Origin: Candidatus Uhrbacteria bacterium
Lineage (GTDB): Bacteria; Patescibacteriota; Patescibacteriia; UBA9934; UBA9568
NCBI GenBank assembly: GCA_003497135.1
Contig: DNKR01000047.1
Location: 5,754-15,751 of the forward strand
Length of the DNA stretch: 9,998 nt
Direction: 5' to 3'
Each line of letters starts with the position of its first letter. The first letter of the stretch is position 1. A program made the position numbers and the translations under genes. The notes under the pieces were generated by a model, which was not told the origin of the DNA, made no database searches, and was given only the letters and a program-made list of their open reading frames with translations. Shown piece after piece: positions 1 through 6,336 of the stretch.

Positions 1-3000
1 GACGCGGATGTGTTTGAAGCCGGTTCAGCGGCCGGGGAGTCAATTTTCTGGTGGAATAAAGGAAACGGAGAATTCAGCTCTTTGCCACTTGTTGATTACG
101 CTCGCGTTGCCACGCATTTGTTTGTTTACGATTTTGAAGGCGACGGGGACTTGGACATTTTCCTTGGCGACACGGCAAACGATGAAACGGATATTTTAAT
201 AAACAATGGCAAACATGTTTTTTCTATTATTTCCAGTATTCCTGTTGCGGCAAAATCAATTGCGCGCATTCACGGATACGGCCCGGCCTCTATTCTTTAC
301 AGCGGCGGTTACTATGATTTTCTGCCGACTTTTGATGATACTGATGTCACGGTCAGGTCTTTGGAAATGGACAATACGCCATCTCCTTTAACAGGCGCAA
401 CGCTTACAATTAACGATAGCGTACCTGTCGGCTCTGACATAATTTACTACCTTTCAAACGACGGCGGCGTAACATGGGAAGGGCCTGTAACATCCGGCGA
501 CCCGTTCCAATTCAACACTTCAGATGACTTGCGTTGGAGAGCTGATCTTTCAACAACAGACACAGTTGTTACTCCTGCGATTTATGACATCAGCTTGTCA
601 TGGACAATAAGTTCAAGCCCTGGTCCGACATCCATCACTCCTCCGGCCGCTCCAACAGCGCTATCCGGCGAAGCATTGTCAAAAGATTCAATCCGCTGGA
701 ATTTTGTTGACAACGCAAACAACGAAGACAGATTTTATATTGCTCAAATAGTTGATAGCACAAAAACAACAGTGGCTGACACGGCTCCGGTTGCAGTTTC
801 AAATCTTGCGTTTCTTGATGAAACAGAACTGTTAACAAACACAAAGTACTGCAACAGGTTTGCCTTTGCATCCAATGCAGGCGGATCATCAAGCGCGTCT
901 GGGGAATATGCGTGCGTAGCAACACTTGCTGATGTTGCACAAAATGCGACTGCAACGACTGTTTCAAACACGCGCATTGATCTTGCGTGGGAGCTTGGCC
1001 AAAATCCGCCCATGACTGAATTTTCAGTAAAAGAATTAAACACCGGCTTGTTTGTGCAGCCGGACGCAAGATTGGGCACTGATGAAGCATGGTTCTCTTT
1101 CATTAACTGGAACGAAGGCGACGCAAATATAATTGATCTGGCGCCCGGAACAGAATACACATTCGCTATTTACGCGCGCAATTTTGATTCAATTAAAACA
1201 GAACCTGTTACAGTTGTGGCAACAACCAGCGGCGAACCGCCAAGATTAGTTTTCACAAAAACAGCAACAATAATTCCAATGGAGTCAACAACAGTGGCGC
1301 TTGCAATAAGGTACTTCCCTGTTTTGGCACCGCTTAAAGCAGCAGATGATGTTTCAAAAACCGCTTGGCCGATTTTCCTGCTTGGAGCAATAAGCTTGGC
1401 GTACGCGAGCAGTAAGCGCGCGGCGCATGATCTTGGAAGAATAAAACGAATTATTTATATTCCGCATGTGTGCTTTCTTGGAACCGAATCAGCATTCAAA
1501 AAACTTACAGCGCACAGAATTCTGCCTCTTCGCGATGAGCATTTTGAAAGTTTCTGCGTTTGGCGAAAACGCACGCGCCTTGCAATGGCCGGAACTTTTC
1601 TTTTCCTGCTTATTAACATTGCCGCGACAATGACATTCGCGTTTATTCTAAATGCTCTTCCATCAGTCGCCGCGCCTGATGATTCAGGAGAAGAAGTCCG
1701 TATTGGCGACACAATCCAATACCAGCTTGCTGTTGAAAACAGCGGACCCGGAGCTGTGGGGCCTGTTACAATAACCGATGAGATTCGACAAAATCTTGCT
1801 TTTCAAACGGATTCTACAACTTCAACGCACGAAGGCGCATTCAGCTACGATGCTTCAACAAGAATCCTATCAATAGCAATCGCCTCAATTCCAGAAACAG
1901 AAAAAGCGCTTATAACTTTCCGCACGCGCGTTTCAGGCGATGATCCAACTTCAGCAACCAACCAAGGAATCTTATCGTCAACTGTTCTTGAAGCACCGCT
2001 TACAAGCAATCTCACATCAAATCCTATTGTTGAATTTTTAACTATTAAGGAAGAGGAAGATGAGACCGACATTATTCAAAAAGGTATAGATCAAGAAGAA
2101 CAACAAAATGGAGAAAAAGAAACAGAAACAGTCCAACCTCCGCCGGACACCACCCCTCCCGGAGCGCCGGATATTCTTGAAGCAGTCATACTTCGCATTC
2201 TTCCGCTTGAAACCCCTGGGCTGTTTGATGTTACTTTCAGAATTCAAGGACTAAGCGATAATGACACAAAAATAATTGACGCTACAATGGAAACCGGCAG
2301 TACTGCATCCTACGATATTCCCGGACCGCTATGGGTATTCACTCCTACCTTCCGCCTTGCGATTGGCGACCATGTAATGGCAGTAACAGCGTACGACTCT
2401 GCAGGAAACCAGTCATCAGCAACGCTAATCCGTTTCACGCTCTCTTCGCCTGAATGCTTTGACGCGATTGACAACGACGGCGATGGGGTCTCTGATTTCC
2501 CTGCGGATCCGGGATGCCTGGCAACATCTGACACAACAGAAGCGGACGAACCAATGCAAATAAATGTTGTTGCTCAATGCTTAGACGAAACAGACAATGA
2601 CGCGGACGGACTTATTGATTACCCTGCTGATCCGGGATGCGAAAGCTCGTCTGATACTGATGAAACAGATAGAGCAATAGAACTGCTCAGAATTAAACCG
2701 CAGTGCAATGACGAAATAGACAATGACGGCGACGGCAGGGTTGATTTTCCGCAAGACCCTGGTTGTAGAGGCTATGAAGATTCTGACGAAACAAATCTGC
2801 CTCTGTCAGAAATTCTTGCTGTTGCAAAAGAAACAGCAGAAAAACAAGGCACAGCAGTTGTTATAACGCTTGGAATTGTAAACGCAATAGCGCTTGCGGC
2901 AATTCCAAATCTTCTGCCTCTATTGCAGCTTGTGTTCACACAGCCGTTCTTCCTGCTGGGCAGAACCCGCAGAAGGCAGTACGGGATCGTTTACAACAGC

Positions 3001-3750
3001 TTCTCAAAGCTCCCTGTTGATCTTGCGACAGTGCGGCTTGTAGATGAAAACGGAAACATTGTCCGCTCGCATATTACAGACGCGGCAGGACGATACATTT
3101 TGACGCATGTTCCGCAGGGGCGCTACCGCATTGAAGTTTCAAAAAACGGATTTTCTGCTAAAAGCCAATATGTTGCTGCAGGCGCTGAAAAAGACGGAAC
3201 ATTTGATTACCCGTACACTGGCGCACTGCTTGAAGTTGCGGCAGACGGACTTGTAACGCGCAATATTCCAATAGACCCGATTCAACAGGAATTGTCGCAT
3301 TTGGTTCTTGTGCGCGGAATAATAAAGAAAAAAATAATCCACACGGCGGCTGTAAGCGGTCCGATATTGTCGCTTATAATCGCCTTGCTCGCTCCAATGG
3401 CGCTAACAGCTGGCGTGTTCCTTGCTCACCTGTTCCTGTACTCAATATTCCGACGGCTGGCCATTGCCGCAAGGCCGCCGAAATTCGGTTCTGTGTTTGA
3501 TCATGACAACAATCAAACTATAAAAAATGTCATTGTGCGCATATTTGAAAATAAATACAGCAAACTGCTGGACACGCAGATAACTGACGCGCGCGGAAGA
3601 TACAGCTTCCTTGTGGGGCAAAACGCGTACTTCCTGACATTTGAACATCCTCAATACGAAAAAATACGAAGCCGTGTATATGACTTCGGCAATAAGACCC
3701 AGCACGAAGTCATAAGCGAAAGCTTTCCAATGATGCGAAAACAATCATAA
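1..3750 (+). CDS. Giant modular envelope/surface protein, 5'-truncated by the window
   Basis: The frame is open from base 1, so the true start and any signal peptide lie upstream; 1249 residues are visible. Domains, numbered from the first codon of the window: the end of an FG-GAP/VCBS propeller with a calcium-loop motif GDGDLDIFLGD (about 45-56); a beta-rich module with LSNDGGVTW and DLRWRADL (about 108-203); two fibronectin type III domains (about 213-308 and 311-409); a hydrophobic segment (about 455-470), a basic loop and a second one (about 527-555); a DUF11-type module (about 563-678); a Glu-rich linker; an Ig-like module ending near 814; three Cys-framed DxDxDG repeats (819-931); a long hydrophobic stretch (about 950-987) then RTRRR; a carboxypeptidase-regulatory-like module (about 995-1098); a hydrophobic hairpin (about 1115-1150); and a second, shorter module of that kind to the C-terminus. 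This is probably an anchored cell-surface protein used in adhesion or envelope structure, but its function is unknown. The domain calls are by eye. Confidence 0.85.
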   Translation, partial: DADVFEAGSAAGESIFWWNKGNGEFSSLPLVDYARVATHLFVYDFEGDGDLDIFLGDTANDETDILINNGKHVFSIISSIPVAAKSIARIHGYGPASILYSGGYYDFLPTFDDTDVTVRSLEMDNTPSPLTGATLTINDSVPVGSDIIYYLSNDGGVTWEGPVTSGDPFQFNTSDDLRWRADLSTTDTVVTPAIYDISLSWTISSSPGPTSITPPAAPTALSGEALSKDSIRWNFVDNANNEDRFYIAQIVDSTKTTVADTAPVAVSNLAFLDETELLTNTKYCNRFAFASNAGGSSSASGEYACVATLADVAQNATATTVSNTRIDLAWELGQNPPMTEFSVKELNTGLFVQPDARLGTDEAWFSFINWNEGDANIIDLAPGTEYTFAIYARNFDSIKTEPVTVVATTSGEPPRLVFTKTATIIPMESTTVALAIRYFPVLAPLKAADDVSKTAWPIFLLGAISLAYASSKRAAHDLGRIKRIIYIPHVCFLGTESAFKKLTAHRILPLRDEHFESFCVWRKRTRLAMAGTFLFLLINIAATMTFAFILNALPSVAAPDDSGEEVRIGDTIQYQLAVENSGPGAVGPVTITDEIRQNLAFQTDSTTSTHEGAFSYDASTRILSIAIASIPETEKALITFRTRVSGDDPTSATNQGILSSTVLEAPLTSNLTSNPIVEFLTIKEEEDETDIIQKGIDQEEQQNGEKETETVQPPPDTTPPGAPDILEAVILRILPLETPGLFDVTFRIQGLSDNDTKIIDATMETGSTASYDIPGPLWVFTPTFRLAIGDHVMAVTAYDSAGNQSSATLIRFTLSSPECFDAIDNDGDGVSDFPADPGCLATSDTTEADEPMQINVVAQCLDETDNDADGLIDYPADPGCESSSDTDETDRAIELLRIKPQCNDEIDNDGDGRVDFPQDPGCRGYEDSDETNLPLSEILAVAKETAEKQGTAVVITLGIVNAIALAAIPNLLPLLQLVFTQPFFLLGRTRRRQYGIVYNSFSKLPVDLATVRLVDENGNIVRSHITDAAGRYILTHVPQGRYRIEVSKNGFSAKSQYVAAGAEKDGTFDYPYTGALLEVAADGLVTRNIPIDPIQQELSHLVLVRGIIKKKIIHTAAVSGPILSLIIALLAPMALTAGVFLAHLFLYSIFRRLAIAARPPKFGSVFDHDNNQTIKNVIVRIFENKYSKLLDTQITDARGRYSFLVGQNAYFLTFEHPQYEKIRSRVYDFGNKTQHEVISESFPMMRKQS
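2455..2793 (+). repeat. Three Cys-framed DxDxDG calcium-loop repeats in the giant protein
   Basis: Three units with a period of 41-42 residues start at about bases 2455, 2578 and 2704. Each follows C-x-(D/N)-x-(I/T)-D-N-D-(G/A)-D-G ... P-x-D-P-G-C ... S-D-x-(D/T)-E. In every unit the two Cys are exactly 20 residues apart, consistent with one disulfide per repeat, and the DxDxDG loop resembles EF-hand or dockerin calcium loops. Unit two has DNDADG in place of DNDGDG. The repeats follow an Ig-like module and precede a membrane segment, so they probably form an extracytoplasmic stalk. Calcium binding is inferred from the motif. Confidence 0.8.
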
Positions 3751-3755
3751 AAAAT

Positions 3756-3797
3756 ACGCCAAGCCAAAAGAAATCAGAACACGGCTTGGCGTTTTTT
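3756..3797 (+). terminator. Intrinsic terminator after the giant surface protein gene
   Basis: A perfect 10-bp stem (ACGCCAAGCC at 3756-3765 with GGCTTGGCGT at 3783-3792) has a 17-nt loop and is followed by a run of T to 3797. It starts 6 bp after the stop codon. The minus strand also has a U-rich tail (the A-run at 3749-3754), so it can act as a second stop for transcription coming from the minus-strand tRNA. Confidence 0.85.
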
Positions 3798-3822
3798 GTA
3801 TATAAACTGTCAATATTTTAAA

Positions 3823-3845
3823 CAAAAAATACGGCCCTAAGCCGT
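3823..3845 (-). terminator. Intrinsic terminator of the tRNA-Val transcript
   Basis: On the minus strand a 5-bp stem ACGGC/GCCGT (3841-3845 with 3831-3835), extendable by a U-G pair, closes a short loop and is followed by ATTTTTTGTTT. It lies 77 bp past the end of tRNA-Val and just after the tRNA-like remnant, so the remnant would be part of the tRNA trailer. Confidence 0.6.
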
Positions 3846-3851
3846 TCTGAA

Positions 3852-3913
3852 TGGACACTGCTGGATTCGAACCTGACTTCGTTGGACGGGCCTGCGACCT
3901 TCTTTGTGTAAAT
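3852..3913 (-). pseudogene. Degenerate tRNA-like remnant (3' half, tRNA-Val-like)
   Basis: On the minus strand this stretch contains TTTACAC followed by a few bases and AAGGTC, then about 20 unrelated bases, then CAGGTTCGAATCC and a terminal GTGTCCA. The same blocks occur in the same order in the intact tRNA-Val just upstream (TTTACAC loop, AAGGTC, GGGGTTCGAATCCC, CTGCCCA). The T-stem pairs poorly (about three of five pairs), and there is no 5' half or acceptor partner, so it cannot fold as a functional tRNA. The simplest reading is a decayed partial duplication of tRNA-Val with an insertion in the variable region. Confidence 0.55.
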
Positions 3914-3921
3914 TCATTAAA

Positions 3922-3995
3922 TGGGCAGTAAGGGATTCGAACCCCTGACCTTCTCGGTGTAAACGAGACGCTCTAACCAACTGAGCCAACTGCCC
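3922..3995 (-). tRNA. tRNA-Val (anticodon UAC)
   Basis: A complete cloverleaf is visible on the minus strand: acceptor GGGCAGT/ACTGCCC, D-arm GCTC...GAGC, anticodon stem TCTCG/CGAGA around loop TTTACAC (anticodon TAC, reading GUA and related Val codons), and T-arm AGGGG-TTCGAAT-CCCTT with one G-U pair. The discriminator is A. The 3' CCA is not encoded and must be added enzymatically, unlike the neighbouring tRNA-Leu. It is transcribed alone, divergently from tRNA-Leu, with a terminator at 3823-3845. Confidence 0.97.
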
Positions 3996-4041
3996 GCATT
4001 TCAACTGGCGACTTCGGCCAGCACTGTTCTGGTTAAACAGT

Positions 4042-4070
4042 AGAATACTATATTAACATTCAAACTTCAA
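4042..4070 (-). promoter_or_regulatory. Candidate promoter for tRNA-Val
   Basis: On the minus strand TTGAAG (4070-4065) and TATTCT (4047-4042) are separated by 17 bp, each matching four of six consensus bases. Transcription would start about 40 nt before the mature tRNA. The leader between contains two small hairpins (4024-4040 and 4005-4021). The match is only moderate, and alternative TATAGT/TAGTAT -10 boxes lie a few bases away. Confidence 0.35.
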
Positions 4071-4092
4071 GTCTCATTAAACAGTGCATATC

Positions 4093-4121
4093 TTGCATTT
4101 CTCTAAAATATCGCTTATACT
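4093..4121 (+). promoter_or_regulatory. Sigma-70-type promoter of tRNA-Leu (and possibly pdaD)
   Basis: TTGCAT (4093-4098) and TATACT (4116-4121) are separated by exactly 17 bp. The predicted start near 4128 is about 19 nt before the tRNA 5' end. No strong terminator separates tRNA-Leu from pdaD, so read-through into pdaD is possible. Confidence 0.75.
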
Positions 4122-4146
4122 GTTCATGTTCTTTTCAATAATACAT

Positions 4147-4232
4147 GCGGACGTGGTGGAATGGTAGACACGCTAGCTTGAGGGGCTAGTGGGCTAACGC
4201 CTGTGGAGGTTCGAGTCCTCTCGTCCGCACCA
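4147..4232 (+). tRNA. tRNA-Leu (anticodon GAG)
   Basis: A class II tRNA: acceptor GCGGACG/CGTCCGC, anticodon stem CTAGC/GCTAG around loop TTGAGGG (anticodon GAG, reading CUC/CUU), a long variable arm with a GGGC/GCCT stem, and T-arm GGAGG-TTCGAGT-CCTCT. The 3' ACCA is encoded (4229-4232). The long variable arm and anticodon both say leucine. Confidence 0.97.
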
Positions 4233-4233
4233 T

Positions 4234-4252
4234 AATAAAATTATTTATTTTT
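4234..4252 (+). terminator. Weak all-AT hairpin after tRNA-Leu
   Basis: AATAAA (4234-4239) can pair with TTTATT (4244-4249) across a 4-nt loop, followed by TTT. The stem has no G-C pair, so it would be a poor terminator. It may only mark the tRNA trailer. Confidence 0.2.
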
Positions 4253-4255
4253 AAT

Positions 4256-4279
4256 GCGGTTAGTGTGAATATTAACCGC
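4256..4279 (+). promoter_or_regulatory. Hairpin in the pdaD leader
   Basis: GCGGTTA (4256-4262) pairs perfectly with TAACCGC (4273-4279) across a 10-nt loop. It ends 19 nt before the pdaD ATG. No U-run follows, so it is not an intrinsic terminator. It could stabilise the mRNA after tRNA-Leu is cut out, or affect initiation; no known riboswitch was recognised. Confidence 0.4.
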
Positions 4280-4298
4280 GCAGAGCTCATTATTGCTT

Positions 4299-4856
4299 AT
4301 GGAAAACTTTGTTCCAAAAAAAATATTCTTTGTTAAAGGGGTCGGGGTCCATAAAGACAAGCTTGCGTCGTTCGAATCAGCTCTTCGCAACGCTGGAATA
4401 GAAAAACAAAACCTTGTATATGTTTCAAGCATCTTTCCGCCCGGCTGCAAAATTATTCCTAAGGCAAAAGGAATAGAAGAGCTTAGGCCGGGACAAATAA
4501 CTTTTTGCGTTATGGCGCGCAGTGAAACAAACGAACCGAACAGATTGGTTTCTGCGGCAATCGGACTTGGGCTTCCAAAAGAATCCGAGGCACAGCATGG
4601 ATACCTATCAGAACACCATGCGTACGGAGAAACAGATGAAAAATGCGGGGAATACGCGGAAGATCTCGCGGCAACAATGCTCGCAACAACCTTAGGGGTT
4701 GAATTTGATCCTGAAAAGGACTGGAATGAGCGCGAACAAGAATACAAGGCAAGCGGTAAAATTTTTAAAACAACAAATATCTGCCAATCAGCCGAAGGGA
4801 ACAAAAACGGCCTTTGGACAACAGTGATAGCAGCAGCCGTATTCGTGATGGAATAA
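4299..4856 (+). CDS. pdaD: Pyruvoyl-dependent arginine decarboxylase
   Basis: Decarboxylates L-arginine to agmatine, the first step of one polyamine route, using a pyruvoyl group made by self-cleavage instead of PLP. The 185-residue protein has the family landmarks: N-terminal PKKIFFVKGVG; the self-processing site VSSIFPPGC with the Ser43-Ser44 bond that would be cut to give a small beta and a larger alpha chain; GQITFCVMA; the SEHHAYGET region (about 104-112), whose Glu is a plausible catalytic acid; and the C-terminal EGNKNGLWTTVIAAAVFV. Length fits the family (about 160-195 residues). The start is the ATG at 4299; a TTG two codons upstream is less likely. There is no clear Shine-Dalgarno sequence. 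It lies downstream of tRNA-Leu and converges on the minus-strand operon. The family is best known from archaea and chlamydiae but recurs in small-genome bacteria. No other polyamine gene is visible here, so agmatine use is unresolved. Confidence 0.93.
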   Translation: MENFVPKKIFFVKGVGVHKDKLASFESALRNAGIEKQNLVYVSSIFPPGCKIIPKAKGIEELRPGQITFCVMARSETNEPNRLVSAAIGLGLPKESEAQHGYLSEHHAYGETDEKCGEYAEDLAATMLATTLGVEFDPEKDWNEREQEYKASGKIFKTTNICQSAEGNKNGLWTTVIAAAVFVME

Positions 4857-4859
4857 AGC

Positions 4860-4899
4860 AATTAAAAACACCCTGCCTTTTGGCGGGGTGTTTTTAATT
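4860..4899. terminator. Bidirectional intrinsic terminator between pdaD and the minus-strand operon
   Basis: A 14-bp stem (4864-4877 with 4882-4895, one U-G pair) closed by a TTTT loop can extend to 18 bp with the flanking AATT bases. The A-run on the left arm and T-run on the right arm give a U-tract for transcripts from either side. It lies between two converging genes, 3 bp after the pdaD stop and 8 bp beyond the last minus-strand gene. Confidence 0.92.
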
Positions 4900-4907
4900 T
4901 AAAACTA

Positions 4908-5150
4908 TTACGATATCAATCTTAGTATTGACACACCGGCTATAACAACCCAAATAATGTTTAATACAGCAGGCTGATATACTTTCTTTACAAGAGAAAT
5001 ATAGATAATTCCAATTGCTCCCGTCGCGTTTAATATTTGATAAACAAGATCAGATGATCTAACGACTTCAAAGCTTATAAGAGCATATGCAATGATAATT
5101 GAGCAGGTACCGTACCATCCGATAACCTCATCAAGAATCTTTTTGTTCAT
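4908..5150 (-). CDS. Small CBU_0592-like integral membrane protein
   Basis: An 80-residue protein with three hydrophobic segments (about 10-28, 36-54 and 58-78), short loops and a basic KK between the last two. The pattern GWYGT....AYALISF, then YQILNATGAIGIIYISL, then QPAVLNIIWVVIAG matches the CBU_0592-like domain, a widespread membrane protein of unknown function. The ATG at 5150 is 14 bp after the stop of the DAGK-like gene, so it is probably the last gene of the argS operon, ending at the bidirectional terminator. No Shine-Dalgarno sequence is visible; translational coupling is likely. What it transports or binds, if anything, cannot be told. Confidence 0.8.
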   Translation of the reverse strand: MNKKILDEVIGWYGTCSIIIAYALISFEVVRSSDLVYQILNATGAIGIIYISLVKKVYQPAVLNIIWVVIAGVSILRLIS

Positions 5151-5164
5151 ATTTGTTTTACAAA

Positions 5165-5881
5165 TTACACAAACGCCCTGTCTCGACCAATGATTACAGA
5201 AAGCTTTGCCGGCTCAATACTAATATCAAACTTATCGCTTTCAACTTTTTCTCCGTCAGCAATCGCACAAACAGCGCCAGCTGTTCTAATCGCGATTTTT
5301 CGCAAACGCAATATGCTCTGTTTAACGTTTCTGCGCAAAAATGATCCTGCTTTGCTTCGTATTTCTGTTTCAAATGCCCCATCAAGCTGATCAGACAAAA
5401 GATTTTTTACTTCAATCTCTCCCGTGCTTTCCGGCTCAACTGTGAATTTACCGTCGCATTTCATAACGACTCGCGATTCAGGTATTAAAACACCTGCGAT
5501 AAACCTGCGCCCGTTTAAATTACCGACATCAATACGGCGTAAATTGCGGGCCGCGATAACATCGCATGCCGATTCGCCGTGCGGAATTCCGAACATTTTT
5601 GCAATTGAATTGTTTTCACCAATAGGAATCATTCCAAGGGCGAGATCCAAATCCACAACCGCATTCAGCACTTTGCGCAAGGTCTTGTCGTTTCCGACTA
5701 CAACAACGGTTTTAATTCCTCGCTTTGCCTCGTCGCGGACAAGCTCGTCCGCGTGCTTAAAAAGCGCGAGCCGCGCTATTTTTCCTGAAATTCCAAGATC
5801 AGTTAGACGATTTTCTATTTTTTGTAAATCTTTTTCAAATCTTTTATCCTGCACGAAGTCGTCGTAAACATAATAATACAT
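5165..5881 (-). CDS. Diacylglycerol kinase-like catalytic domain protein with altered GGDGT motif
   Basis: A 238-residue protein related to the lipid kinase / NAD-kinase-like fold. The segment VVVVGNDKTLRKVLNAV (about 59-75) sits where GGDGT...E..NG is found in DAG and sphingosine kinases, and LGMIPIGENNSIAKMFGIP (about 82-100) matches LGIIP.GT.NDFAR.LGIP. The C-terminal ADGE (208-211) and SIEPAKLSVIIG (221-232) match the usual end of the second domain. It is shorter than YegS/DgkB (about 300 residues). GGDGT reads GNDKT, so two glycines of the nucleotide loop are replaced while Asp and Thr remain; substrate and even activity are therefore uncertain. The ATG at 5881 was chosen; a TTG three codons upstream (5890) is possible. 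The gene begins 12 bp after the bactofilin stop, in an operon. Confidence 0.72.
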   Translation of the reverse strand: MYYYVYDDFVQDKRFEKDLQKIENRLTDLGISGKIARLALFKHADELVRDEAKRGIKTVVVVGNDKTLRKVLNAVVDLDLALGMIPIGENNSIAKMFGIPHGESACDVIAARNLRRIDVGNLNGRRFIAGVLIPESRVVMKCDGKFTVEPESTGEIEVKNLLSDQLDGAFETEIRSKAGSFLRRNVKQSILRLRKIAIRTAGAVCAIADGEKVESDKFDISIEPAKLSVIIGRDRAFV

Positions 5882-5893
5882 ATCGCGCAAAAA

Positions 5894-6304
5894 TTATTTT
5901 TTATCTGAAACAGACAACTCCGATTCTTCGTCTTTTTTTGTTTTTTTAGAAATTAACGTCTTTTTACCGTTCATTGAAACTCGGCCGTTTATTTTTGCGC
6001 CTGATGCGACCGATAAAACATGCGCGTCAATGTCCCCGTGGATTACTGATGTTTCTAGCAGATCAAGCTTGTCTGCAACTGATATGTTGCCCTTTACCTC
6101 GCCGGCGATCACAGCGCTCGCAGCAGACACATCTGCAGAAATGCGCGCGTTTACGCCAACGCGAAGATTCGCAGTTGTCACAACAGTGCCTGTAACCTCG
6201 CCTTCTATTATCATGTTGCTGTCGCCGGAAAAATCACCCTCTACTTTTACTCCTTGGGCTATTATCGTATCCTCGCTTGATGGTTTTGACATAGATGTAA
6301 ACAT
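5894..6304 (-). CDS. Bactofilin (polymer-forming cytoskeletal protein)
   Basis: A 136-residue protein with a central beta-helical bactofilin domain (about 13-110). It is seen as short repeating strands with Gly and hydrophobic positions at roughly 6-residue rungs: IIAQGVKVEGDF, MIIEGEVTGTVV, LRVGVNARI, AVIAGEVKGNI, SVIHGDIDAHVLSVASGAKINGRV. Both tails are polar and flexible, the C-terminal one rich in Lys, Ser and Glu, as usual for the family. Bactofilins form nucleotide-free filaments, often at the membrane, that position envelope enzymes and shape the cell. The first ATG is at 6304; the Met at 6292 (MSKPSSEDT) is an equally good start. It lies 32 bp after argS and 12 bp before the lipid-kinase-like gene. 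Confidence 0.92.
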   Translation of the reverse strand: MFTSMSKPSSEDTIIAQGVKVEGDFSGDSNMIIEGEVTGTVVTTANLRVGVNARISADVSAASAVIAGEVKGNISVADKLDLLETSVIHGDIDAHVLSVASGAKINGRVSMNGKKTLISKKTKKDEESELSVSDKK

Positions 6305-6336
6305 ATATATTTTGTATGGATATTAAACCATATTTA

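Noticed and set aside
635..1712. Several minus-strand open frames opposite the giant surface gene
   Set aside because: They lie entirely within the long plus-strand frame, which has clear domains, and they show none of their own.
3823..3920. The tRNA-like stretch as a tmRNA 3' end or a functional second tRNA
   Set aside because: The T-stem pairs poorly, there is no acceptor partner upstream, and no tag-peptide frame or 5' half is present.
4241..4861. Long open frame (206 codons) on the minus strand opposite pdaD
   Set aside because: It mirrors pdaD, has no recognisable domain, and its product is Ser/Pro-rich nonsense of the kind produced opposite real genes; pdaD on the plus strand has clear family motifs.
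5165..5881. NAD kinase (nadK) as the identity of the kinase-like gene
   Set aside because: The C-terminal ADGE and the LGMIPIG..N.IAK.FGIP segment fit the diacylglycerol/sphingosine kinase branch better than NAD kinase.
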